The position numbers and the translations under genes are program-made. From Falsiroseomonas frigidaquae (GTDB taxonomy: Bacteria > Pseudomonadota > Alphaproteobacteria > Acetobacterales > Acetobacteraceae), in contig NZ_JAAVTX010000007.1 of the NCBI RefSeq assembly GCF_012163145.1, positions 421,656-485,655 of the forward strand: a stretch of 64,000 bases of DNA, in the 5' to 3' direction. The notes under the pieces are model-generated. The model did not search any database. It had not been told where the DNA came from and worked only from the letters and a program-made list of their open reading frames with translations. Positions 17,701 through 26,078 of this stretch are shown one piece after another (the stretch's first letter is position 1; each line of letters starts with the position of its first letter).

Positions 17701-19921
17701 TGACGGCCAGCGTGAGGTGGTGGCGACCGGCGCCGAGCTGGATCTCCGCCACCTCGCCGCGCGCGATCGCATTGCCCTCGGCATCGTACCAGATGTGGGA
17801 GACGACATTGTCGGCCGGGTCCAGCGTGCGGCTGGCATCGAGCGTGACATTGGCCAGGCCGCGCAGGTTCGGCGCGGAGACGAACAGGTCGTCGCCCGCC
17901 TTGGCCTGTGCGCGCAGTTCCGGCGTGCCGACATCGATGTCGGTGAACACCTCCTCATGGCCGCGATACGGGCCGGTCAGGCCGTCGCGGTCCATCTCCT
18001 CCTTGGTGCGGTAGCCGTCGAGGTAGTCGTCGAATTCGGTGAAGTAGGTCTCGGTGGAGATGCGGTCATTGTCCGGGTCGATGACGACCAGGCGCATCGC
18101 GCCATTGCCGCCGCGGCCGCCGAGGGATTCATCGCCATTTCCGGTGATCTCGCGGGCGATGCCGTTCTGGTAGTTCACCAGGCTTTCGAAGATGGCGTTG
18201 CCGTGCTGGCTGTAGCTGACATTGGTCTCCGCGCCATCGCCGAAGATGTGGCCGGAGAAGGTGAAAGTGATGTTCGGATACTTTGCCAGCAGCTCGCGAT
18301 ACACCGTCTCGCCGTCATTGGCGCCTTCCGGGTCGCGGCCGATGCCGTAGTCATAGCCCGCACCCTCGTCATACAGCGGGCCGCCGGCCGGGTCGTGGCG
18401 GCTGGCATAGTCGGTGAGCGAGTGGGAAACGAGGATGACGCGGTGGTCGAGATGCGCGTCCAGCACTTCGCCGGCCCAGCGCAACACGTCGTCGCGCGGC
18501 CCGAACTCCATCGACAGCACCAGCCACTTCGTGCCGTCCGTCGCGGTGAAGGTGTTGTAGTTGTTCACCGCGCGATCCGGCTCGCGGTCATAGACGCCGC
18601 CGAAGGTCCCGGGGTTGGAAGCCGCCTGGCGATCCGGGGAGAAGTAGGTGTCGAGGCCGGAGGTGTGGTCGCTGGCGCTGCCACCGGGACCCTGGTCGTG
18701 ATTGCCCGGCAGCACGGAGTAGGGGATGATTCCGTCCAGCTGCGACAGCGCCGCATCCACCACCGTCCATTCGGTCGGCAGGTTGTTCTGCGTGATGTCG
18801 CCGACATGGGCGACGAAGTTGATGTTGTGGCTGCCCTTGTTGGCGACCAGCCAGCTCGTCATGTCCATGAACATCTGCGGCGTGCCATTGGTCAGGCTCG
18901 CGTCGGAATAGTCCTGCGTGTCCGGCAGCACGGCCACGGTATAGGCGTTGGGGCCGGCGACGCGAACGCGGAAATTGTCGTGCGCGACATTGCCCTCGGA
19001 ATCCGTCGCCGTCAGGCGCAGGTCGGCATGGCCGAGCGCGCCGAGGTCGAGCGTCAGCGTCTCCCCATCCAGCACCGCGCCGGTGACCACGCTGTCATCG
19101 TCATTGCCGATGCTGAAGGTGACGTCGTCGCGGTTGAACACCTCGGACAGGTCGATGGTGACGGTGGAGCCAGGGGTCTTCATCACGTCGCTGATGCGGT
19201 TCACCACCTGCAGCTCCGGTGCCGGCGGCGGGTCCGTGTCGCCCGGCGCGGCCAGGGTCCCGGCGCCGTAGGTGGCGGCGAAGCTGCCCGCCTCGAAGTC
19301 GAACTGCGTGGCGCCGGCGGAGACCGCGGTGGCGGAGATGCCGTCGGCATCCGCCCCGCCCAGGGCCGCCACTTCCTCCGCCGTCAGCGCGCGTTCCGCC
19401 ACCATGACGGAGGAGATCGCGCCGGCATTCGTCTCGCCATCCTCATCGGCCAGCAGCAGGGCGCCGCCGACATCACTGATGTCCCAGCGCGTGCCGGACA
19501 GGGTCTGCGTCCCCACCAACGCGCCGTCGATATACTTGTCCAGCACCAGGCCGCCCGGCGTCGTCTCCGCCGTGACCACCACGCGGTGCCAGGCATTGAA
19601 GGTGAAGTCGCCCTCATAGGTGCCGGAGATGCCGATGCCGCCGCCGGCCGGGCTGGTGGCACGGACGAACAGCTCGCCATCGCTGGCATTGGTCGTGTCG
19701 GTCTGCAGCAGCGCCGTGAAGGCGCCGGTCGGCGTCGGCAGCAGGATGTCGAGCGCCAGGGTCCATTCGGTCAGCGTGCCATCGGCATCGCCGGCATTCG
19801 GCTGCAGCAGCAGCGCCTCATCCACCGTGAAGGCGGAGAATTTCAGCACACCGGATTCGCCACCGGCGAGCGCCGGCAGGCCGAGGCCGGACGATGTTCC
19901 AAACTGCACGAAGTCGGACAT
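14708..19921 (-). CDS. Large secreted mosaic: LamG-like modules, calcineurin-type phosphoesterase, RTX repeats
   Basis: A 1737-residue predicted type I-secreted protein. Order: a LamG-like beta-sandwich (about 1-205); an Ig-like linker; a metallophosphoesterase core with LPDTQDY (about 335), HVGDITQN (about 375), LPGNHDQG (about 408), LVSHSLTD and FSGHIFGDG (about 559), all ligand motifs intact; a PKD-like stretch; a second LamG-like module (about 800-970); two more carbohydrate-binding-like sandwiches ending GTVGLYSNN and GTVGLYSWGN; then two blocks of GGxGxD nonapeptides (about 1480-1550 and 1597-1645). No N-terminal signal is present, as expected for RTX export. The ATG before SDFVQFGTSSG is preferred. 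No secretion ABC genes are nearby. It may release phosphate from an extracellular polymer. Confidence 0.88.
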   Translation of the reverse strand: MSDFVQFGTSSGLGLPALAGGESGVLKFSAFTVDEALLLQPNAGDADGTLTEWTLALDILLPTPTGAFTALLQTDTTNASDGELFVRATSPAGGGIGISGTYEGDFTFNAWHRVVVTAETTPGGLVLDKYIDGALVGTQTLSGTRWDISDVGGALLLADEDGETNAGAISSVMVAERALTAEEVAALGGADADGISATAVSAGATQFDFEAGSFAATYGAGTLAAPGDTDPPPAPELQVVNRISDVMKTPGSTVTIDLSEVFNRDDVTFSIGNDDDSVVTGAVLDGETLTLDLGALGHADLRLTATDSEGNVAHDNFRVRVAGPNAYTVAVLPDTQDYSDASLTNGTPQMFMDMTSWLVANKGSHNINFVAHVGDITQNNLPTEWTVVDAALSQLDGIIPYSVLPGNHDQGPGGSASDHTSGLDTYFSPDRQAASNPGTFGGVYDREPDRAVNNYNTFTATDGTKWLVLSMEFGPRDDVLRWAGEVLDAHLDHRVILVSHSLTDYASRHDPAGGPLYDEGAGYDYGIGRDPEGANDGETVYRELLAKYPNITFTFSGHIFGDGAETNVSYSQHGNAIFESLVNYQNGIAREITGNGDESLGGRGGNGAMRLVVIDPDNDRISTETYFTEFDDYLDGYRTKEEMDRDGLTGPYRGHEEVFTDIDVGTPELRAQAKAGDDLFVSAPNLRGLANVTLDASRTLDPADNVVSHIWYDAEGNAIARGEVAEIQLGAGRHHLTLAVTDAEGRVTTDEKLVLVAGPGNLLTDNFNDGNMEGWDRPGASATLIETGTPESFGIAALPGGAESVGYIPKLAPNQGLLLQPNLGQEIGTLVPTWSLIMDILVPSGQGNWAALVQLNPNNVDDGDLFIRMGGDGTGGIGIGGNYQGSFAYDTWQRVGFTFTPNGADTLLMSKYIEGVKVGEQTVSAARFSLDVGAGASLFTDEDGETSNLYVSSVLVTEKVYTDAEMTALGGAKAGGIEATAPTALSAQFDFNEPTLAPSFGPATLSFGQTGETASNFLLKGTVFAPGTPQAGDPAPEGRVFEMSDSADNVLLWKAEAALGWKDYTLAATIRSTDNDGIGLVFYWQDADNHYRLVLDGETNTRSLIRVAEGVETVLATETGGTRFNVDQELAVGIQDGRITAMLDGQLLFGGEVVDATPLTGGTVGLYSNNQRSSQFDNITVDAYAPLQPEAPVAAPEGPVLVSESFSGANIPTDWVIVDEGEMGGLGPDGKQSDWAIEDGKLVQRSDLQSRQLEWDGASNPDKWLNGWSPLGDGVNVLRLGTYALYQGEGASEWTDYAIEASIVTPDNDGLGFLIHYKDAKNYYKLELDADGTYDRNPSNGAGPLFNLIRMRDGVEEILAQVPQRYTPGETFHLRFEIIDQKMSAFIDGEEIFAYAVEDRSLMQGTVGLYSWGNAGLAFDDVKVTSLVEAPEEFAAPSFTRTSGGETTTEAAVEHDGRRDMLVFEAVGTGQDDSIVATSANDVVLGLGGNDVLDGAGGDDAVLGGAGADTLLGGEGNDTLNGGLGADSMLGGFGDDTFLVDDAGDVVVELAGQGADRVLASVSFTLSETVEDLVLTAAGLTGTGSAGSNRMTGSAGGDVLLGMGSNDVLRGMGGDDTLEGGAGRDRLLGGTGADIFRFNLAVEAGDRIEDFTAADTVEISAAGFGGGLVAGMDVVASGRYVENTTGQASGAFGQFVFETDANRLWWDADGTGDGARQIVTDFLNPVAWAGSEIAIIA

Positions 19922-20040
19922 TCGGAGAGGACCCTGTCTTGGGAGAGGGGCGCACACTCCGGCCGAACCGTGTCACGACTTGTAGCGGTTCTGTTAAGCT
20001 CCGGTGTCGAATTGGGCAGCGGTTAATTCGGGAACGGTCG

Positions 20041-20061
20041 GGCGCCAAGGGCGTTGGCGCC
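20041..20061 (+). promoter_or_regulatory. Hairpin in the leader of the glycosyltransferase gene
   Basis: GGCGCCAA pairs perfectly with TTGGCGCC around a 5-nt loop and ends 8 nt before the ATG at 20069. A stem this close would cover the ribosome-binding region of that start. It could restrict initiation, or initiation may use the TTG at 20054 inside the stem. Confidence 0.45.
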
Positions 20062-20068
20062 GCACCCC

Positions 20069-21226
20069 ATGTCCATGCCGCCCCATCCCGCCCCGCAACT
20101 CGTCATTGCCATCCCGGCCCGCGACGAGGCCACCCAGATCACCTCCTGCCTCGACGCGCTGGCGAGGCAGCAGGGCGTGCAACCGGATTCGATGGCCGTG
20201 CTGGTCATGGCCAACAATTGCAGCGACGACACCGCCACCCTGGCCCGCATCCACGCCGAGCGCCTGCCCTACCGGCTGGAGGTGGCGGAATGCACGCTAC
20301 CGCGAGAGCGCGCCCATGCCGGCGGCGCCCGTCGTGCCGCGATGGAGGCTGGCGCCGCCCTGTTCGGTGCCGCACCTCCGGCCGATGCATTGCTGTTCAG
20401 CACGGATGCGGATGGCCGGGCCGAACCCGGCTGGATCGCGGCCAACCTCGCCGCCTTCGCTGCCGGCGCCGATGCGGTGGCCGGCACCTACGCCCCCGAC
20501 CCCGCCGAGGCCGCCCTGCTGCCCGCACCCCTGCGGCGACGCGAGGCGATGGAAGCCAGCTACGCCACCCTGCTGGAGGAAATGGCCAGCCTGATCGATT
20601 CCGACCCGCACGACCCCTGGCCGCGCCACGCCGTGCATTCCGGTGCCTCCATCGCGCTGCGCCTGTCTGCCTACCACGCCGTGGGCGGATTGCCGGAGGT
20701 GCCGGTGGGCGAGGATCGCGCGCTGTTCGCGGCGCTGCTGCGGGCCGGGCTGCGGGTGCGGCACTGCCCGTCGGCGCGCGTCATCGTCTCCTGCCGCCTG
20801 GAGGGTCGGGCCGTGGGCGGCATGGCCGATACGCTGCGCCAGCGCCTGGCGCAGCCGGATGCGCCCGTGGATGAACGGCTGGAACCCGCCCTGGCCGCGC
20901 TGCTGCGGCTGCGCTGCCGGCACGCGCTGCGGCGCCTGCATGGCGGCCGGCCGCGTATCGGCGATCCCGCACGGTTGGCCATTGCACTGGGCCTGCCTGC
21001 CGGCAAGCTGGGCGCCATCGCGGCGATGCAGCATTTCTGGCCAGCCTGGGAGGAACTGCAGCGCGTCGCACCGGCGCTGGCCCGACGACCGCTTCGCCTG
21101 GTTGACCTGCCTCGCGAGATCGCCCGCATCCACACCCTGCTGCGGCTGTTGCGGATGGGGCGGGCGCTGGTCAGCGCGCGCGCAGCAGGTCCAGCCGGTA
21201 GCGATCTGCGCGGCTTCGCCACGTAA
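20069..21226 (+). CDS. Family 2 glycosyltransferase
   Basis: A 385-residue GT-A fold glycosyltransferase. The N-terminus LVIAIPARDEATQI (about 10-23) is the nucleotide-sugar strand. LLFSTDADGRAEPGW (about 107-121) holds the metal-binding DxD-like Asp residues, and VGEDRALFAALLRAG is the ED acceptor motif. Only the catalytic domain plus an alpha-rich tail is present, without membrane helices. The 3' end overlaps the convergent methyltransferase gene by 56 bases. The neighbours (NodS-like methyltransferase, PIG-L deacetylase, acyl-CoA-dehydrogenase-like protein) suggest that the four enzymes build or modify one glycoconjugate. TTG 20054 is an alternative start. Confidence 0.87.
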   Translation: MSMPPHPAPQLVIAIPARDEATQITSCLDALARQQGVQPDSMAVLVMANNCSDDTATLARIHAERLPYRLEVAECTLPRERAHAGGARRAAMEAGAALFGAAPPADALLFSTDADGRAEPGWIAANLAAFAAGADAVAGTYAPDPAEAALLPAPLRRREAMEASYATLLEEMASLIDSDPHDPWPRHAVHSGASIALRLSAYHAVGGLPEVPVGEDRALFAALLRAGLRVRHCPSARVIVSCRLEGRAVGGMADTLRQRLAQPDAPVDERLEPALAALLRLRCRHALRRLHGGRPRIGDPARLAIALGLPAGKLGAIAAMQHFWPAWEELQRVAPALARRPLRLVDLPREIARIHTLLRLLRMGRALVSARAAGPAGSDLRGFAT

Positions 21227-21749
21227 CGTCGGCGCGGTGCGACAGCGCCGTACAGAACGCCTCCGCCGCCGCATCACCGGTGAGCGGATAATCCGTCTCC
21301 CCGGTCCAGTGCACCAGCAGGATGTCAGCCTCCGGCGCCAGGCTCTCGGCCACCCGGAGCGCCAGCCGGGCGAGGTCATCCTGGTCCAGATAGTACAGAA
21401 CCTCAGAAAACAGCATCAGGTCGAAGGTCGCTTCCGGCCAATCCGCCGGCAGAACCGCCTGGCGCAGCGAAACCTGTGGCAGCGCCGCGCAGCGGGCGCG
21501 GGCGGTATGCAGCGGCGCCGCCGCCGCATCCACCGCCAGCAGCGCGCCACAGCGTGGCGCGAGCGCGGCGGTCAGCACCCCGATGGAACAGCCGGCCTCG
21601 AAGGCGCTGGCGTAGCGGGGGCGAGGCAGGGCGGCGAGGGTGGCGGCGTATTTGTCACGCTCATAATCGCTCTCGGCAAAGCGCCACGGGTCAGGATCGG
21701 CCTGGTACAACGCCTCAAAGTAATCGGGCGGCAGGCTGGCCCTGGTCAT
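21171..21749 (-). CDS. NodS-like SAM-dependent methyltransferase
   Basis: A 192-residue class I methyltransferase. The N-terminal DYFEALYQADPDPWRF followed by YERDKYAATL is the hallmark of the NodS family, whose founding member N-methylates a deacetylated glucosamine in rhizobial Nod factors. The SAM motif is FEAGCSIGVLTAALAPR (about 49-65), motif II LLAVDAAAAPL, and FDLMLFSEVLYYL the post-II motif. The start ATG overlaps the deacetylase stop (ATGA). It is the last gene of the three-gene minus-strand operon. N-methylation of an amino sugar freed by the deacetylase is the natural inference, not shown by sequence. Confidence 0.88.
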   Translation of the reverse strand: MTRASLPPDYFEALYQADPDPWRFAESDYERDKYAATLAALPRPRYASAFEAGCSIGVLTAALAPRCGALLAVDAAAAPLHTARARCAALPQVSLRQAVLPADWPEATFDLMLFSEVLYYLDQDDLARLALRVAESLAPEADILLVHWTGETDYPLTGDAAAEAFCTALSHRADVTWRSRADRYRLDLLRAR

Positions 21750-22528
21750 GCCGGCTCCTCCAGGAACAGCTCCGCCGGCCGGCAGGCGAGGTCCAGCAGG
21801 GCCTGCGGCAGCACGAAGCCTCCAGGATCATCCCGGATCACCTGGCCCAACTGGGACCGGTGGGCCGCGATCGCCCGGCGCTTCGCCGGGAGCCAGGACG
21901 AGACATCCAGCCGATACCCCCGTGGCGGTGCCGGCAGCTCGGGCGGCGCGGGCAGCGGGAAGCCCGGCACCGGATGCGCATGCGCCAGCCCCCAGACCGG
22001 ATAGGCGAAAAGCCGCGTTCCCGGCGCCAGGCATTGCCGCAGCGCCGAGGCCAGGACGAAACTGGCGGCATGATCGGCGTGGGGGTCGTGCCGCCAGGCG
22101 GCGAAGACGGTGCAATCCGCCGGTGCCAGCGCCACCAGCCGCGCCAGCGCGGCCTCGAAAGCCGGGCCTTCGCGGGGCACGCTGCGATCGGGAAGCCCCA
22201 GGAAATGCAGATCGCGCGCCGCATCCAGCCCCAGCGCGGCGACTGCATCCCGCGTCTCCGCCTGGCGCAACTCGGCCAGGCGCGCGGGCGGCCAGGCGCG
22301 GGAGCCGGGGTGAGACCCGGCGCCGTCGCTGACCACGACCACCGTCACGCGTCGCCGGGCCGCCGCGCAGGCGGCCAGCAGCCCGCCGCAGCCCAGGCTT
22401 TCATCATCGGGATGCGGCGCCAGCACCAGCGCCGCGCCATCCGGGCCCATCAGCGCTGTCAGGCCCGTGCCATGTGGCAGGTCGCGCTCCGCCGCGCGCA
22501 GCCAGGTCGCGGCCGGTATCAGCCCCAC
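21746..22528 (-). CDS. PIG-L family deacetylase
   Basis: A protein of about 260 residues of the LmbE/PIG-L family, zinc-dependent N-deacetylases acting on N-acetylglucosamine-containing substrates. The zinc motif LVLAPHPDDESLGCGG is at about residues 35-50, and the third ligand is in WRHDPHADHAA (about 152-162). The GTG at 22528 overlaps the end of the acyl-CoA-dehydrogenase-like gene by ten bases; an internal ATG at 22450 would still keep the zinc motif. The stop overlaps the methyltransferase start (ATGA). Pairing with a NodS-like enzyme and a glycosyltransferase supports an amino-sugar substrate. Confidence 0.9.
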   Translation of the reverse strand: MGLIPAATWLRAAERDLPHGTGLTALMGPDGAALVLAPHPDDESLGCGGLLAACAAARRRVTVVVVSDGAGSHPGSRAWPPARLAELRQAETRDAVAALGLDAARDLHFLGLPDRSVPREGPAFEAALARLVALAPADCTVFAAWRHDPHADHAASFVLASALRQCLAPGTRLFAYPVWGLAHAHPVPGFPLPAPPELPAPPRGYRLDVSSWLPAKRRAIAAHRSQLGQVIRDDPGGFVLPQALLDLACRPAELFLEEPA

Positions 22529-23655
22529 AGGTCGCCCGGCTCCGCTGCCGCCTCCAGCACATGCGCCGCCGCCCCGACCAGCGCACGGTCGGGTGCCGGC
22601 TGGCGCAGATAGGTGGCGAGGTCGCGGGCGACGCGCTCGATGGGGTTGGGGCGCATGAAGGCCTGCAGGCCGATGGAGCGCTGAGCCAGTTCCAATACAT
22701 CCAGCGCCGCCCGCTCCACCGCCAGCCGCGCCAGGTTCACATAGGCCACCGTATCCGCCGGCGGTGCCGCCGCTTCCGCGCGCTCGGCCGCGGAGTGCAC
22801 CCAGAGTCGCGCCGTCTCGGCGGCCATCGCGGCCTGGCCGAGCCGCGCCGCCTGATGCGGGTCGCCGCCGCGGCCGGTGTGGCTGAGATGCGCCCGCAGC
22901 AGGCCCAGCACCGCCTCCACCCCACCGCATTGCACGGCGGCGAAGCGCCAGGCCCCGCCGGAGAAATCCGGCTGCCGCAGATAGTCGCCGGGCTGGCCGA
23001 TCGGCACCGCCCGCAGCCCGGTGAAGTCCACGGCGCCGGTGGCGGAGGCGCGCATGCCCTGCGCGGTCCAGGGCGAAAGATCCGCCCGCCCCCCCGGCGC
23101 CAGATCCACCAGCAGCATCTGCGGCGGGTCCTGCGGGTCATCCCGGGCGGTTACCAGGGCACGATCCACCCGGCCGGCACCGGAGCACAACACCTTGCGC
23201 CCGCGCAGCACGCCTTCGCTCCAGGCCAGGGGCGCTTCGCCGAAGCCATCGGTGTTCCAGACGCCGAAGAGCCGTCCCTGCCGCGCATCCCGCGCGGCCG
23301 CTTCGGCCTGCGCGCGGTCGCCATGGCACAGCACCAGGCGCAGCGCGTTCACATGCCCCTCGAACAGCCGACCGAGCGGCAGGCTGGCCCGGCCGACCAG
23401 GCGCAGCGCCGCGGCGAGCGGCATCGCACCTTCCGGCGAGGTGCCAAGCCCCAGGCCGCCGAAGGCCGCGGGCAACGGCGCCATGAGCAGCCCGATCCTG
23501 TGCAGCGTCGCGACACCGGCCTCCGGGAAGGCGCCGTCGGTATCGAGTGTCGCAGCCTCCGCCGCGATGCCCGGCGCCGCATCCCGCAGCCCGGCGAGCA
23601 GCGCCGCCACGGGGTCGCGGGGCGCCGGGTCCGGCAGGCGGTGCAGACTTCTCAT
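22519..23655 (-). CDS. Acyl-CoA dehydrogenase-like protein
   Basis: A 378-residue protein with the acyl-CoA dehydrogenase fold: N-terminal helices, a middle beta domain (about 125-215, GVWNTDGFGE and LRGRKVLCSGAG) and a C-terminal helical bundle ending LVGAAAHVLEAA. The usual catalytic Glu in a YEGT or GGxGY/E context is not visible; the corresponding stretch reads RSIGLQAFMRPNPIERVARD. It may therefore be a hydroxylase-like or non-canonical flavoprotein rather than a true dehydrogenase. It is the first gene of the operon with the deacetylase and methyltransferase, which it overlaps by ten bases. Confidence 0.8.
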   Translation of the reverse strand: MRSLHRLPDPAPRDPVAALLAGLRDAAPGIAAEAATLDTDGAFPEAGVATLHRIGLLMAPLPAAFGGLGLGTSPEGAMPLAAALRLVGRASLPLGRLFEGHVNALRLVLCHGDRAQAEAAARDARQGRLFGVWNTDGFGEAPLAWSEGVLRGRKVLCSGAGRVDRALVTARDDPQDPPQMLLVDLAPGGRADLSPWTAQGMRASATGAVDFTGLRAVPIGQPGDYLRQPDFSGGAWRFAAVQCGGVEAVLGLLRAHLSHTGRGGDPHQAARLGQAAMAAETARLWVHSAAERAEAAAPPADTVAYVNLARLAVERAALDVLELAQRSIGLQAFMRPNPIERVARDLATYLRQPAPDRALVGAAAHVLEAAAEPGDLWG

Positions 23656-23760
23656 ATGGCAGCGCGGCGGCGCATCGCGGTTCCCTTCGTCCCGGCGCCC
23701 CGCGGAATACGGCGAGCCGGGTCGGTAACGGCCGGGGCCGCGAAAGGATGCAGCGACGGT

Positions 23761-24762
23761 TCAGGCGGCCAGGGATACCGCCTGCCGCGCCTCCGCCAGG
23801 ATGCCGAAGGACCGCAGCCGCGCCGCGTGGTCATGCACCTGCGCCGTCACCATCAGCTCATCAGCGCCGGTCCGCGCGACGAAATCCGCCAGGCCCTGGC
23901 GCACCGTCTCCGGCCCGCCGACGATCGAGCAGGACAGCGCATTGTCCAGCATCGCCTGCGCCCGCGGGTCCAGCCGCTCCGCGAAGCCCTCCACCGGGGC
24001 GGGCAGCTTACCGGCGCGGCCGGTCCGCAGGTTCACGAAGGCCTGCTGCAGGGAGGAGTACAGGAAGCGCGCCTCCGCATCCGTCGGCGCCGCCACCACA
24101 TTGACGCCGAGCATCACATGCGGCGCCGCCAGCCGGGCGGAGGGACGGAAGCGGGCCCGGTAGATCTCCACCGCATCCCGCATCTGCGCCGGCGCGAAAT
24201 GCGAGGCGAAGGCATAGGGCAGCCCGAGCATGGCAGCCAGCTGCGCGCCGAAGGTCGAGGAGCCGAGGATCCAGGCCTCCACCGCCAGCCCGGCGCCGGG
24301 CACGGCCTGCACCGCCTGGCCGGGCTGGGCGGGCTCGAAATAGGCCAGCAGCTCCATCACGTCGCGCGGGAAGTCATCGACATCCGCATGCAGGTTGCGG
24401 CGCAGCGCCTGGGCGGCGTGGCCATCCGTGCCCGGGGCGCGGCCGAGGCCGAGGTCGATGCGGCCGGGATGCAGCGCGGCCAGCGTGCCGAACTGCTCCG
24501 CCACCACCAGCGGCGCATGGTTCGGCAACATCACGCCGCCGGCGCCGATGCGGATGCGGCTGGTGCCATGGGCGACATGCGCCAGCGCCACCGCCGTCGC
24601 CGCGCTGGCGATGCCTGGCATGTTGTGATGCTCCGCCATCCAGAAGCGGTTGTAGCCAAGCTGTTCCGCATGCCGCGCCAGGTCGGCGGAGTTGCGGAGC
24701 GCCTGCCCGGCATCGCTGCCTTCGGGGATGGGCGAGAGGTCGAGGACGGATAGGGTGATCAT
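23761..24762 (-). CDS. LLM-class flavin-dependent oxidoreductase (luciferase-like)
   Basis: A 333-residue bacterial-luciferase-like monooxygenase or reductase using FMN or F420. Typical segments are [20 protein letters not shown] (about 39-58), [20 protein letters not shown] and [14 protein letters not shown] (about 99-112), and a C-terminal [14 protein letters not shown]. The N-terminus [14 protein letters not shown] places it with the MsnO8/YhbW-type group that often has no known substrate. The start ATG at 24762 is the first one consistent with the family. Divergent from the UGT-type gene. No partner flavin reductase is adjacent. Confidence 0.88.
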   Translation of the reverse strand: MITLSVLDLSPIPEGSDAGQALRNSADLARHAEQLGYNRFWMAEHHNMPGIASAATAVALAHVAHGTSRIRIGAGGVMLPNHAPLVVAEQFGTLAALHPGRIDLGLGRAPGTDGHAAQALRRNLHADVDDFPRDVMELLAYFEPAQPGQAVQAVPGAGLAVEAWILGSSTFGAQLAAMLGLPYAFASHFAPAQMRDAVEIYRARFRPSARLAAPHVMLGVNVVAAPTDAEARFLYSSLQQAFVNLRTGRAGKLPAPVEGFAERLDPRAQAMLDNALSCSIVGGPETVRQGLADFVARTGADELMVTAQVHDHAARLRSFGILAEARQAVSLAA

Positions 24763-24836
24763 GTGCCGGATATGGGCATCGGCGCGTGGCGGCAAAACCC
24801 TGGCGCGCGAGGATGTGCCATGCGCGTGGAGGATTG

Positions 24837-26078
24837 ATGCCGGGACCGCTGATCGTATTGCAGACGTTGGGCACGCGCGGCGATGTGCAGCCCTTCCTGG
24901 CGCTCGGCAGCGGATTGCGAAAGGCGGGTTTCGCCGTGCGCCTGGCCACCGCGCCTCGTTTCCAGGCGGCGGTGGAGGCGGAGGGCGTGGCCTTCGCGCC
25001 GCTGCCGGGGGAGATGCTGGAGCTGATCGACACACCGCAGGGCCAAGCGGCGATCTCCGGCCGCCACCGGCTGCTGGCGACGCTACGCCTGGTGCGCGGG
25101 CGTGGGCCGATGTTCCGACGGTTGCTGGAGGCGCAGTGGCAGGCGGCCCAGGGCGCGGCGCTGCTGGTCTGCCACCCGAAGGCGCTGGGCGGGGCGCATA
25201 TCGCGGAACGGCTCGGCATACCGGCCTTCGTCGCGCTGCCGCTGCCGGCCCTGGCGCCGACCGCCGCCTTCCCCTCCCCGCTGCTGCCCTTCGCCGATCT
25301 GGGACCGCTGAACCGGGCGAGCCATGCCCTGATGCTGCGCGCCGCGGAGCGGATCGCGCGCGCGCCGCTGCGGGCATGGCGAGCGCAGGCGCTGGGCCTG
25401 CCGCCGGCCGGGCGCGGCGCGCCGCCCGCCGGGCGTCTGCATGCCTACAGCCCGGCGCTGCTGCCGCGCCCGGCCGATTGGGATGCAGGCACCCATGTGA
25501 CAGGCGCCTGGACGCTGCCTGTGCCGAAGGACTGGACCCCGCCCCCCGAACTCACCGCCTTCCTGGCCGCCGGGCCACCACCGGTGCATGTCGGCTTCGG
25601 CAGCCTGCCGACGGAGGATGCGGCGCGGATGGGCAGCCTGGTGGCGGAGGCGCTGGCGCTCGCCGGGCAACGCGGCGTGATCGCGACCGGCTGGGGCGGA
25701 CTGGCGCTGCAGGCACCGAGGCCGGGCATCCTCGTCATCCCGGACGCGCCGCATGGCTGGCTGTTCCCGCGCATGGCCGCGGTTGTGCACCATGGCGGGG
25801 CCGGTACCACGGATGCCGGGCTGCGCGCCGGCCGCCCGTCCATCCTATGCCCGTTCTTCGGCGACCAGCCCTTCTGGGGCCGAAGGGTTCAGGCGCTGGG
25901 GGCCGGGCCGGCGCCGATTCCGTTCCGCAGACTGACGGCGCCGCGCCTGGCGGCGGCCATCCGGCAGGCGGTCGGCGACCCGGGGATGGGCGCTGCGGCC
26001 GGGCGCATCTCGGCGCGCATGGCGGGCGAGGACGGGGTGGCCGAAGCCATCCGCATCCTCACCGCGGCCCTGGTCTAG
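24837..26078 (+). CDS. UGT/MGT-type glycosyltransferase (GT1 family)
   Basis: A 413-residue GT-B glycosyltransferase related to sterol and macrolide glycosyltransferases. The N-terminal [20 protein letters not shown] (about 5-24) is the acceptor-side loop common to sterol 3-beta-glucosyltransferases. The donor site is [20 protein letters not shown] (about 311-330), followed by [17 protein letters not shown] seven nt before the ATG at 24837 sets the start. The acceptor could be a hopanoid, carotenoid or glycolipid. Its TAG stop shares the palindromic CTAG with the stop of the convergent minE. Confidence 0.9.
   Translation: MPGPLIVLQTLGTRGDVQPFLALGSGLRKAGFAVRLATAPRFQAAVEAEGVAFAPLPGEMLELIDTPQGQAAISGRHRLLATLRLVRGRGPMFRRLLEAQWQAAQGAALLVCHPKALGGAHIAERLGIPAFVALPLPALAPTAAFPSPLLPFADLGPLNRASHALMLRAAERIARAPLRAWRAQALGLPPAGRGAPPAGRLHAYSPALLPRPADWDAGTHVTGAWTLPVPKDWTPPPELTAFLAAGPPPVHVGFGSLPTEDAARMGSLVAEALALAGQRGVIATGWGGLALQAPRPGILVIPDAPHGWLFPRMAAVVHHGGAGTTDAGLRAGRPSILCPFFGDQPFWGRRVQALGAGPAPIPFRRLTAPRLAAAIRQAVGDPGMGAAAGRISARMAGEDGVAEAIRILTAALV

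Noticed and set aside
15557-20026. A 1489-residue open frame opposite the RTX phosphoesterase
   Set aside because: It is a frame kept open by high GC on the complementary strand; it has no domain signature, while the minus strand encodes intact phosphoesterase and RTX motifs.
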